The notes beneath the pieces were generated by a model. It ran no database searches and was not told where the DNA came from. It saw only the letters and a list, made by a program, of their open reading frames with translations. Below are positions 1 through 6,133 of a DNA stretch of 10,217 bases, in pieces. Made by a program: the position numbers and the translations under genes. Source of the stretch: Clostridia bacterium (GTDB lineage Bacteria; Bacillota; Clostridia; Oscillospirales; CAG-272); assembly GCA_024404655.1 (NCBI GenBank), contig JAKSPR010000081.1, positions 1 through 10,217 on the forward strand, in the 5' to 3' direction. How positions within the stretch are numbered: position 1 is the first letter of the stretch; each line of letters starts with the position of its first letter.

Positions 1-596
1 TATTCATCAACGGTATAACCGTCAATTACTTCGTTTGTTGACGAATTGTAAATCTTATTATTGGAAAGATAATACTGATATGGAGAATCGTCTTTAGTCA
101 GGATCAGTCGTCCCTGACTGTCAAAACCCGTTTCAGTTGAAGGCATACTGGCAGCACCATTCAGTGCAACACCATGTGTAAACAAATCCACCAGCATATA
201 AACAGTGGAACCGTCAGTGGCTAAGGACGGATCAATGAATGCTGTGGAATCGTTATTATGTGAGTTGCCATTATCACCAAGATAATTCGCGAAGGTATAA
301 TTCCATGTCGCGCCGTTATCTGTTGAATAGGAAACGATCGTATCAAGACCGCCCCCGTCGGCTGTAGTGTCCCATCGTGCATCACAAGCTGTGACGATAG
401 TACCATCGTCCAAAGTGACCATGGCAGGAATACGGAAGTTCGCACTTCCGCCGGTTCCGCTTGGGAATGGCTGATTGGCGGTTGTGCCGTCACTGGGTCT
501 TGTGCCTGTCACAGCCGCAAAAACATTCAATGGTACAATGCCGAGCAGCATTGTCACAACGCACAGGAGCGACAGCACTCTTTTCATGTGGTTCAT
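1..596 (-). CDS. Secreted exo-alpha-sialidase (GH33), N-terminal part
   Basis: Partial gene: 198 codons are visible and it runs off the left edge without a stop. Seen: a signal peptide (K5-R6, then a hydrophobic stretch to about residue 26, likely cut near A27); the sialidase FRIP motif at residues 54-57, whose Arg55 belongs to the catalytic arginine triad in this family; a following DAR-W segment at 72-75 with Asp residues (76/80) suited to the acid/base role; and a perfect Asp box, STDNGATW, at 91-98. The stretch after residue 140 resembles the insert domain of pneumococcal NanA-like enzymes. Family role: releases terminal sialic acid from glycoproteins outside the cell. The start at 596 is chosen because GGAGG (604-608) lies 7 bases upstream; an in-frame ATG at 587 is the alternative. 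It lies 59 bases after the radical SAM gene with no convincing promoter or terminator between, so co-transcription is possible. Hydrolase versus intramolecular trans-sialidase cannot be told from this part. Confidence 0.93.
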   Translation of the reverse strand, partial: MNHMKRVLSLLCVVTMLLGIVPLNVFAAVTGTRPSDGTTANQPFPSGTGGSANFRIPAMVTLDDGTIVTACDARWDTTADGGGLDTIVSYSTDNGATWNYTFANYLGDNGNSHNNDSTAFIDPSLATDGSTVYMLVDLFTHGVALNGAASMPSTETGFDSQGRLILTKDDSPYQYYLSNNKIYNSSTNEVIDGYTVDE

Positions 597-655
597 AAAC
601 GTTCCTCCATTGTTGATAGATTCCTTTTTATGTAAAGCAAATTTGTTTTTGCATT

Positions 656-1774
656 TCATACGACCGGGGGATTGATACAGTCTTTTTCAGCACGGGTGCG
701 GAGAGCTTTGGAGATTTCACAGAGATATGACGGAACCTTCCGAAACGAACCAGTCTCTGCGAGGGACATGGCTGCGCAGGCGTGACAGATCTGTGCGCTT
801 TTGCAATCGGAGCAGGTACCGGCGGTCTGAATGGCGGCAGTACGTTCAGTGAGCTCCTGCCAGGCTTCGGGAAACGGGCGTTTCTTCACATCGGCCAGCG
901 GTTGGTTCATCATACCGCAGGGGGATAACTGACCATCCCATGTAACCCAGAAAGCGGATTTTCCTGCTCGGCAGCGGATCTTTCCGGCAGTGCCGTCGAT
1001 ACAGTCTTCATCCGGTACTGGCGGCGGAACATCGCCTTTCAGAATATTCTGCAGATAAGCCTGATAGCGTTCCTCTCCGTTTTGGAGGCGGTAGGCTTTC
1101 AGGCGAAGCTCTGCAGCTTCTTCCGGGGTGAACCGGTCATTTTGTCCCGTCATAGTATCATCCCGGCGGATGGGCGGGAACATATAATCTGCAATTTGCA
1201 GAAGACACTGTTTTTCTTCGGAATACCGGACGATTTCTTCAAGATCCTTTGCATTGTACGGGGTCATGGAGCAGTTCAGCTTTAACGGAAGTCCGGCGGC
1301 TTTCAGGCGGCAGACGGCAGCGTCTACGCGGGAGAAACCATTTTTAGTACGGCAGAGCGTTTCATAAGTCTCATTACATGCGCCGTAGAGCGTGATATTG
1401 ATACGTCTCGGCGGACGTCTGCGGAACCGGGCGGCGGCGTCCTCGTCGATGAGAGAACCGTTTGTATTGACGGAAACGAGGAATCCGCGATCAATGAGGG
1501 TCTCATATAAAGGCCAGAAGTCGGACCACAGAAGGGGTTCTCCGCCAGTGAGCAGAATATACAGGGTTCCCATACTCCGTGCCTCTTCTGCGAGGCGCAG
1601 CCAATCGGAGAGGACCATGATTCTGCGCGGGGATTGTCTGACTTCCTCCGCTGTCCTGCGGACATAGCACATGCGGCAGGAAAAATTGCAGACAGGAGAG
1701 AGCTCAAATGTGCCGCTGAACGGTATTTTGGCAAGACCGGCCTTATAGAACATATAATCGGTCAAAGTATTCAT
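656..1774 (-). CDS. Radical SAM/SPASM peptide-maturase-like protein
   Basis: 372 residues. Seen: the radical SAM cluster motif CX3CX2C at Cys29, Cys33 and Cys36 (CNFSCRMC) and the SAM-binding GGEP at 77-80. The C-terminus is a SPASM domain: Cys268, then Gly281 and Cys286 with the expected spacing, then Cys321-X2-Cys324-X5-Cys330-X2-Cys333 and Cys352. In this family the first motif binds the [4Fe-4S] cluster that cleaves S-adenosylmethionine, and SPASM holds one or two auxiliary clusters; most members modify ribosomal peptides (thioether, C-C or epimer chemistry) or proteins. The last CX2C replaces the usual CX3C, a common variation. ATG overlaps the stop of the upstream HPrK-like gene by four bases (ATGA), so translation is probably coupled; its own ribosome site is only purine-rich. 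The neighbouring PqqD-like protein and small peptide suggest the substrate is the 2640-2879 product (inference). The exact reaction cannot be read from the sequence. Confidence 0.93.
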   Translation of the reverse strand: MNTLTDYMFYKAGLAKIPFSGTFELSPVCNFSCRMCYVRRTAEEVRQSPRRIMVLSDWLRLAEEARSMGTLYILLTGGEPLLWSDFWPLYETLIDRGFLVSVNTNGSLIDEDAAARFRRRPPRRINITLYGACNETYETLCRTKNGFSRVDAAVCRLKAAGLPLKLNCSMTPYNAKDLEEIVRYSEEKQCLLQIADYMFPPIRRDDTMTGQNDRFTPEEAAELRLKAYRLQNGEERYQAYLQNILKGDVPPPVPDEDCIDGTAGKIRCRAGKSAFWVTWDGQLSPCGMMNQPLADVKKRPFPEAWQELTERTAAIQTAGTCSDCKSAQICHACAAMSLAETGSFRKVPSYLCEISKALRTRAEKDCINPPVV

Positions 1775-2631
1775 GGCATTTCTTTCTGCAAGGTTTGCGA
1801 GAGCAGTGCGACCGCATCCATATCCGGGGTGCAGGCGAGCTCATATACAGGGATATCTTTTGCCAGATCGACGGTTAATGCGCTGACTTTGTCCACACAT
1901 GTGGGATCCCAACTGTTGACGGTCATCTGCGGGTACAGATTGCGGAAGGCCTCTCCTTGGGACAATCGCCGGATTCTGCAAATTTTTGCCTGACGGAGCA
2001 TGACAATAGCGCGGACCCAAACGGATGCGCTGCGGTGACAATGGGAAGAACCGGCGTATGGGGATCCATAGGCTGTCCAGCTTGTTCCGTTTTTGGCAAG
2101 AATCGGTCGATCCCCGTTCAGAAGTACTGCATTCTGACTGCGGCACCACAAATCTCCCTGTGTGGATTTTCCGATTCCGGAAGGCCCGGAAAACAGAAGT
2201 CCTCCGAAGGCTGTTTCCACACAACAGGCGTGGAGGATGATACGGTCATGGGCAAGCAGGAGATTTTCAAAGCCGATGTGAGAAAACACATTCTGGATGG
2301 ATTTCAATCTGTGTGCAGCTTCCGGGAGATACCGGACAACGGTACGACCGTTTTCTATCCTGCTGACGGCATAGATCTGCTCCGGGGCTGAAAGTGGATA
2401 ATGGCATCGGATAATTGCACCTGAATTGTCCTTTTCAAACCGGATACCCATTTCGGTATGCAGAGGAAGCCCACTGTGTTCGGGCATGGGCAGAATGTCG
2501 GTCGGAACAAAGATGATTTCCTCGTCTGCAGATGATTGGGAGTAAAACGGATCAAAAGGTTCGTTTGGGGTGAGCGGGCTTTCTGTGACGAGGGTGAAGG
2601 TCACATCTGCAATGGTGAGAGTGGTATTCAC
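1771..2631 (-). CDS. HPr kinase-like P-loop protein (peptide-cluster kinase)
   Basis: 286 residues. Seen: Walker A GPSGIGKST at 149-157, preceded by an H-A-C-C-V strand (134-138), and an acidic motif LLNGDRP around 170-176 that corresponds to the Asp-containing Walker-B-like site of HPr kinase; only one Asp is present where classical HprK has a pair. A conserved-looking Y-G-S-P segment follows at 188-191. It lacks the classical HprK N-terminal domain and carries about 130 residues of other N-terminal sequence. HPrK-like proteins of this short type occur in RiPP clusters: ScmC of SynChlorMet cassettes, and PadeK/ThcoK lasso-peptide kinases that phosphorylate the precursor C-terminal Ser. By analogy it may phosphorylate the 2640-2879 peptide, though a non-catalytic role is possible. 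The start is GTG at 2631, eight bases after the precursor stop, with no Shine-Dalgarno nearby, so it probably relies on re-initiation. Its stop overlaps the radical SAM start. Confidence 0.85.
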   Translation of the reverse strand: MNTTLTIADVTFTLVTESPLTPNEPFDPFYSQSSADEEIIFVPTDILPMPEHSGLPLHTEMGIRFEKDNSGAIIRCHYPLSAPEQIYAVSRIENGRTVVRYLPEAAHRLKSIQNVFSHIGFENLLLAHDRIILHACCVETAFGGLLFSGPSGIGKSTQGDLWCRSQNAVLLNGDRPILAKNGTSWTAYGSPYAGSSHCHRSASVWVRAIVMLRQAKICRIRRLSQGEAFRNLYPQMTVNSWDPTCVDKVSALTVDLAKDIPVYELACTPDMDAVALLSQTLQKEMP

Positions 2632-2639
2632 GATGGGGA

Positions 2640-2879
2640 TCAGGATGCAAAAATAGAAAGTTTTCCGCCTTGGTAATCAAAAATCTCGACCTTATCATCG
2701 TATTTAACGTTACAGCTATCACCAGGTACGACGAAGAAAATACCGATACCAGGAATGTCTTCAGTTGCACATGTCTGATCGGTATCGTCGTGATTGGTTT
2801 TGATACCGCAACCTAATGCGATATTGTTCGTCATAGCGAAACTTTCATACACGAGATCTGGTTTTACATATTTTTTCAT
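2640..2879 (-). CDS. Candidate RiPP precursor peptide, 79 residues
   Basis: Small acidic protein with a basic start (MKKYVKPDLVYESF), resembling the KKY-x-KP-x-L leaders of short Clostridia peptides linked to modification enzymes (recognised by pattern, not by search). Three cysteines at 24, 37 and 56: Cys24 sits in an ALGCG turn, Cys37 in QTCAT, Cys56 in DSCNV. Gly-rich core segments (PGIGIF at 43-48, YQGG at 69-72) and a C-terminal Ser79 follow. No signal peptide or membrane segment. ATG at 2879 has AGGA seven bases upstream (2887-2890), a better ribosome site than that of the enzyme gene after it, consistent with making substrate in excess. The gene sits between the lipoprotein and the HPrK-like kinase. 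Inference: residues 1 to about 20 are the leader bound by the PqqD-like protein, and the Cys/Gly/acidic remainder is the core modified by the radical SAM enzyme. It could instead be a small protein cofactor or secreted structural peptide. Confidence 0.75.
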   Translation of the reverse strand: MKKYVKPDLVYESFAMTNNIALGCGIKTNHDDTDQTCATEDIPGIGIFFVVPGDSCNVKYDDKVEIFDYQGGKLSIFAS

Positions 2880-2926
2880 ATCTTTGTCCTATCTGCCATA
2901 ACGGCAAAAATTACTTGGATTATGGA

Positions 2927-3952
2927 TTACGGTGTCTGATCGATCCCGATGATCTCGATGGTCCCCATGATACAGTCATCTGCGGAGAGGACGATACTGG
3001 ATGCAGCATCAAGACGGGAAATTTCATAGGTGTATGTCTTTCCTCCGAAGTAGATATTCTCAAAGAGACAATGACCGCGGACGGTCAGATGGTCAAGCGG
3101 AGTTCCTGTCTGGTTTGTGACGGTAATTTCGGTATTTTGTACGGAACAGGTGATGCCTTCCTGTATAAGGGATACAGAATCTCTTGTCTGAACAGAACAG
3201 GTGATATTCTTACATATTGCATTGATCGGAATAGCAGCATTGTTCCCGGCAAAGACCCAGACGGTCTTTCCGGCAGGGAGGTCTGTGACAGAGAATGGGA
3301 TGACGGTTCCATCGTCCAATGTGATGGTAAATGAGGCTTCCGCAATAAAATGTTCCGAAATATTCAAAATTTCCAGAGAGGCGATATTGTCACCATATTC
3401 ATCCTGACAATCAGGGTTGAGCAGAGTTGACTGGAACAGCGATGTAATGCGGAGGGTGCCGTCTGCAATGGTACAGGGAATTGCTGCAGCAATGGATTCT
3501 GTGATTGTTGGTGATGACTGCGGGCTTTCCTGAAAGATCGGATCGTCGGCAGCAGGAGGTTTTTGTTCCGTATGATCGGCAGAATTGCTGTTCCCTGGAT
3601 TATTATCATCTGAAACCGGATAGGATGCCTGGGTATCCGAATAGGATGTCTGGGGATCCGTGTGGGATTCCAAAAAATCCGGTTGTTCATTCTCCGCTTC
3701 CAGATGGAAATTTTCATCAGTGTCCGGTGTATCAGGAATGTTCTGGGGAGAGCCTATGGAATCTGTTGTTAAAGCCCCTAAAAGAGAATGATTCTCAGAA
3801 ACATCTTCCGCAGGAGTATTCTCTTTGGAATAGTGCTCCTCGGAAAGAATGTCTTGCGGATTTTGCGGTGCTGCGTTATTTTTACAGGAGACACAGAGCA
3901 GAAGCAGTGAGAAGATCAGAAAACACAGAAATATGTGGTTTGAAAATTTCAT
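2927..3952 (-). CDS. Probable secreted lipoprotein of unknown function
   Basis: 341 residues, function not recognised. Seen: Lys2 and a strongly hydrophobic stretch (residues 7-21) ending at Cys23 in L-C-V-S-C, a slightly atypical lipobox (Cys at -3). Residues 24 to about 155 form a low-complexity linker rich in Asp, Glu, Ser, Pro and Asn, typical of a spacer through the cell wall, with a short repeat at about 98-111. Residues 160-341 look like two successive beta-sandwich modules: the first with a TLDDGTVIPF strand and LPAGKT turn (211-230), the second with TNQTGTPLDHL (289-299) and an FGGKTYTYEI strand (312-321). This is an FxLyD/Ig-like pattern by eye. Seven Cys lie outside the membrane segment (160, 182, 247, 252, 279, 305, 327). 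ATG overlaps the PqqD-like stop by four bases, with GAGGA just upstream. It may be the surface partner, receptor or immunity component of the peptide system (inference). Confidence 0.7.
   Translation of the reverse strand: MKFSNHIFLCFLIFSLLLLCVSCKNNAAPQNPQDILSEEHYSKENTPAEDVSENHSLLGALTTDSIGSPQNIPDTPDTDENFHLEAENEQPDFLESHTDPQTSYSDTQASYPVSDDNNPGNSNSADHTEQKPPAADDPIFQESPQSSPTITESIAAAIPCTIADGTLRITSLFQSTLLNPDCQDEYGDNIASLEILNISEHFIAEASFTITLDDGTVIPFSVTDLPAGKTVWVFAGNNAAIPINAICKNITCSVQTRDSVSLIQEGITCSVQNTEITVTNQTGTPLDHLTVRGHCLFENIYFGGKTYTYEISRLDAASSIVLSADDCIMGTIEIIGIDQTP
3620..3660. repeat. 21-base tandem duplication inside the lipoprotein linker
   Basis: Two near-identical 20-base copies (3620-3639 and 3641-3660, 18 of 20 bases the same) with a 21-base period, starting ATAGGATG; a third, degraded copy may follow to about 3680. 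They code for the heptads DPQTSYS and DTQASYP at residues 99-112 of the lipoprotein. The period keeps the reading frame. Confidence 0.7.
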
Positions 3953-4254
3953 TCCGTTTCCTCGTTTTCATCCTGCAGCAGAATGCCCAGTGTATTCATC
4001 TTATCAATGAATGTGCGGACATCGGCAGCTGCGGTTTTGGAATCGGTATCGTATTCATGTAATATACAACGGATGAGATCATCTTCCGTGCAAGGGGTCT
4101 GCAGCTGTTTCCAGAGCATAAGCCCGCTTTCTGTCAGGCTGATCATTCCGTGGATGCGGAGTGCGGTTTCACCGACCGGGATCAGGAGGGCTTCTCCTGC
4201 GATCTCTCTGAGGATCAGATTGGGATCTGCATGAAATTTCATGGGTGAAGACAT
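3949..4254 (-). CDS. PqqD-like peptide chaperone (RiPP recognition element)
   Basis: 101 residues from the chosen start. Seen: a strand-rich N-terminal half (HADPNLILREIAGEALLIPV) followed by SLTESGLMLWKQLQT, matching the PqqD pattern of a 'Ln..g..iw.lL' helix, then helices through EDDLIRCILHEYD and a final VRTFIDKMNTLGILL helix. PqqD family proteins form a winged-helix RiPP recognition element that binds a precursor leader and presents it to a radical SAM/SPASM enzyme, which fits the enzyme encoded downstream. The start at 4254 is preferred to an in-frame ATG at 4299: AAAGGAG (4263-4269) sits eight bases before 4254, while the upstream ATG has no ribosome site and lies at about the predicted transcription start. 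It is the first gene of the operon, and its stop overlaps the lipoprotein ATG (ATGA). Confidence 0.87.
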   Translation of the reverse strand: MSSPMKFHADPNLILREIAGEALLIPVGETALRIHGMISLTESGLMLWKQLQTPCTEDDLIRCILHEYDTDSKTAAADVRTFIDKMNTLGILLQDENEETE

Positions 4255-4262
4255 TCTGTTTT

Positions 4263-4269
4263 CTCCTTT
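4263..4269 (-). promoter_or_regulatory. Ribosome binding site deciding the PqqD-like start
   Basis: On the minus strand this reads AAAGGAG, eight bases before the ATG at 4254. It rules in favour of the 101-residue product over a 116-residue version that starts at 4299. Confidence 0.85.
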
Positions 4270-4302
4270 TTCCGGCGTATGGGTACAGTATTTCAGCATA
4301 TT

Positions 4303-4345
4303 CTTATACAGTATTTAATATATCGTGTCAACACCTGTTTGTCAA
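4303..4345 (-). promoter_or_regulatory. Two overlapping sigma-A promoters for the peptide operon
   Basis: Minus strand. Promoter 1: TTGACA (4340-4345), 17-base spacer, TATATT (4317-4322). Promoter 2: TTGACA (4326-4331), 17-base spacer, TATAAG (4303-4308). Both -35 boxes match the consensus exactly and both spacers are ideal. They are offset by 14 bases, so the second -35 lies inside the spacer of the first. Transcription would start about 40-55 bases before the PqqD-like ATG. Confidence 0.8.
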
Positions 4346-4370
4346 TACCGAAAATGCTATTATCGTGGAA

Positions 4371-4395
4371 AATTTCGTTGTTTTGCACGAAAATT
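4371..4395. promoter_or_regulatory. Imperfect inverted repeat upstream of the peptide-operon promoters
   Basis: AATTTCGT (4371-4378) faces ACGAAAATT (4387-4395) across eight bases, about 25 bases upstream of the distal -35 box at 4340-4345. A short direct repeat, TTGCA at 11-base spacing, overlaps it (4384-4399). The position suits an activator or regulator site, but the repeats are AT-rich and could be chance. The rest of 4346-4489 shows no gene. Confidence 0.3.
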
Positions 4396-4489
4396 GCAAG
4401 AGAAAGTCGAGCTAAATCTGTAAAATGAGATATGGCTTTGTGGGGTGTAACCGGATGATAAATGAAAGTGAATTCTGGAAGAATAAAGA

Positions 4490-4530
4490 TTAACGGCATA
4501 ACCGGAAGTGTCTGCCGGTTATGCCGTTAA
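4490..4530 (-). terminator. Hairpin terminator after the BY-kinase operon
   Basis: Perfect 16-bp inverted repeat: arms 4490-4505 and 4515-4530 with a nine-base loop, built around AACGGCATAACCGG. On the minus strand it is followed by a moderately T-rich tail (AATCTTTATTCTT). It lies 35 bases past the stop of the 4565-6133 gene and before the promoters of the peptide operon, so it separates the two transcription units. The interrupted T-tract makes its efficiency uncertain. Confidence 0.75.
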
Positions 4531-4564
4531 GATGAATATTACCTGATTTTTTGTATATTAAATC

Positions 4565-6133
4565 TTATGTCTGATTTGTCTCATCCTGAGAAGACTTTCT
4601 CTTGCGGGAGGACTTTTTGCTGTCGTGCTGACCGTAACTGCTGTAACCGTAACCATATTTCCCGTAGCCATATCCGTATTTATAACCGTAATGATTATAA
4701 TAAGAATAACCGTAGTGTCTGTGAAGGAAGCTGCGGTTGGTAATGGACAGAACAAAGCCGATCATCTCAATGCCGCTGGCGGAGAGCTGACGGATGGATT
4801 CCAGAATATTGGAGGTAAAGACGAAATCCTGACGGATGACATAGAGAAGACCGTCTGCATATCGGGCAAGGGCTGCGGTGTCGGAAACCAGGGCTACCGG
4901 GGCAGTATCCAGAATGATATAATCATAGACCTCGCGCAGGGACTTTAAGAAGGTATCCATGACGGCGGTGCCGAACAGCTCGGAGGCATTTTCCGTGCGG
5001 CTGGAGGACAGGAGTGCATGAAGACCGGTTTCAGGGATAACGGTTACAGCATTGCGGAAGGAAACGGAGTGATTCAAAACCGCTGCAAGACCCGGTGTTT
5101 CGTCCTTGATACCCATGTGGTATTTCAGCGCAGGTTTGCGCAGGTCGCAGTCAATGATGATGACACGTTCTCCACTCTCAGCCAAAGACAGAGCAAGGTT
5201 GACAGACGCGGTGGATTTGCCCTCGTTGGAAGCAGTGGAGGTAACAAGGATGACTTTGGCCCCGTTCTTTTTGCAGACACGGGAAATATCATGACGCATG
5301 GAACGGATAGATTCCCGGAAAGCAGGGCTGATGTCTTTAGAACGGATATCAAGCCCCACGTTTTTCTTGGTTTTCGTGCGTTTTTCAAACGGAATCTGTC
5401 CGATACAGCTGCCATTCAGACGGTTTTCAATTCCGGTGGTATTGACGATCGTCAGATCAAGCAGCGCATACAGGATAAGGAGAGCAATACCTGCGAGAGC
5501 ACCGTTTCTGGCACCGTGGGCCGCAGCACTGCTGATATTCATTTTATTGGTAGGGGTGACGGCGATCTGAGGATCTGTAATCAGACGGAGCTGGGTTGCA
5601 CCGACGACATAGTCCGCAATGCCGGGATAAGTGTCAAGGACGGATAAAAGCACGTCATAGGCACGGCGCGGATCAGATGCGGTGACAGAAATGGTGAAAA
5701 GATTACTGCCTTCAACGACAGAGGCGCGGATGGTTGCATCCAGATTACTGACGCCGAGGTCTGCCTTGACAAGATCGAGCAGCTGTGTGGAGGTCAGAAT
5801 ATAGGGAAATGTTGCAGCCATCTGCTTTGCCGTCGCAGTATTATAATAGCTGGAGGAAGTAGCCACATCGACACTGACCGTCAGAATGGCTTCGGAGGTG
5901 TAATGGGGACGGTAATTCCGGAAACTGCGCAGCGCATAAAATCCGGCACCGATACTGGCAAGTATCAGAATGATCCACCAGAAGCGCAGAAGGCCGGAAA
6001 AAAAGTGATGAAAGAACAGCCCGAAATTGAAATAAGTACGCTTTTCACCGGCAGCTTCGGAATCTGTTCCGATCGTTTCCAGCGGGGTTTCATAGGATTG
6101 TGAGGCCTGATAATCAGACATCGGTGTGTTCAT
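4565..6133 (-). CDS. Wzz/BY-kinase fusion, polysaccharide tyrosine autokinase (second copy)
   Basis: 522 residues. Seen: cytoplasmic N-terminus, membrane helix at about 50-68 (FWWIILILASIGAGFYAL), an extracytoplasmic Wzz-like domain, a Pro motif near 190-196, a second helix at about 211-230, then the cytoplasmic kinase. Kinase motifs: Walker A TASNEGKST (300-308), Walker A' VIIIDCDLRKP (324-334), Walker B YIILDTAP (405-412). The tail at 473-500 holds 13 Tyr in a Tyr/Gly/Lys context, followed by a basic Ser/Lys-rich end. In this family the kinase phosphorylates the tail Tyr residues of a neighbouring subunit; cycling of this state with a CpsB-type phosphatase controls length and export of capsule or EPS. 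Firmicutes usually split this into two proteins (CpsC plus CpsD); here they are fused. GGAGG (6143-6147) lies nine bases before the ATG. It overlaps the end of the upstream kinase gene by 20 bases and is last in its operon. Confidence 0.93.
   Translation of the reverse strand: MNTPMSDYQASQSYETPLETIGTDSEAAGEKRTYFNFGLFFHHFFSGLLRFWWIILILASIGAGFYALRSFRNYRPHYTSEAILTVSVDVATSSSYYNTATAKQMAATFPYILTSTQLLDLVKADLGVSNLDATIRASVVEGSNLFTISVTASDPRRAYDVLLSVLDTYPGIADYVVGATQLRLITDPQIAVTPTNKMNISSAAAHGARNGALAGIALLILYALLDLTIVNTTGIENRLNGSCIGQIPFEKRTKTKKNVGLDIRSKDISPAFRESIRSMRHDISRVCKKNGAKVILVTSTASNEGKSTASVNLALSLAESGERVIIIDCDLRKPALKYHMGIKDETPGLAAVLNHSVSFRNAVTVIPETGLHALLSSSRTENASELFGTAVMDTFLKSLREVYDYIILDTAPVALVSDTAALARYADGLLYVIRQDFVFTSNILESIRQLSASGIEMIGFVLSITNRSFLHRHYGYSYYNHYGYKYGYGYGKYGYGYSSYGQHDSKKSSRKRKSSQDETNQT
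4634..4717. repeat. Tyr-rich tail repeat of the second BY-kinase
   Basis: This DNA codes on the minus strand for residues 473-500, with 13 Tyr interleaved with Gly, Lys, His and Ser. It is shorter and less regular than the tail of the upstream kinase, but the same CCGTAA/CCATAT-type units are visible. Confidence 0.6.

Noticed and set aside
630..653. Possible terminator between the radical SAM and sialidase genes (GCAAA...TTTGC)
   Set aside because: Only a five-base, AT-rich stem; too weak to call a terminator.
1634..2391. Long plus-strand open frames opposite the radical SAM and HPrK-like genes
   Set aside because: They are antisense to genes with clear catalytic motifs and have no ribosome sites or family features of their own.
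4255..4299. Upstream ATG at 4299 adding 15 residues to the PqqD-like protein
   Set aside because: No ribosome site, and it lies at about the predicted transcription start. The ATG at 4254 has AAAGGAG at good spacing and begins where family homology begins.
4293..4499. 68-codon minus-strand frame between the terminator and the PqqD-like gene
   Set aside because: It covers the promoter boxes, lacks a ribosome site and its translation shows no recognisable features.
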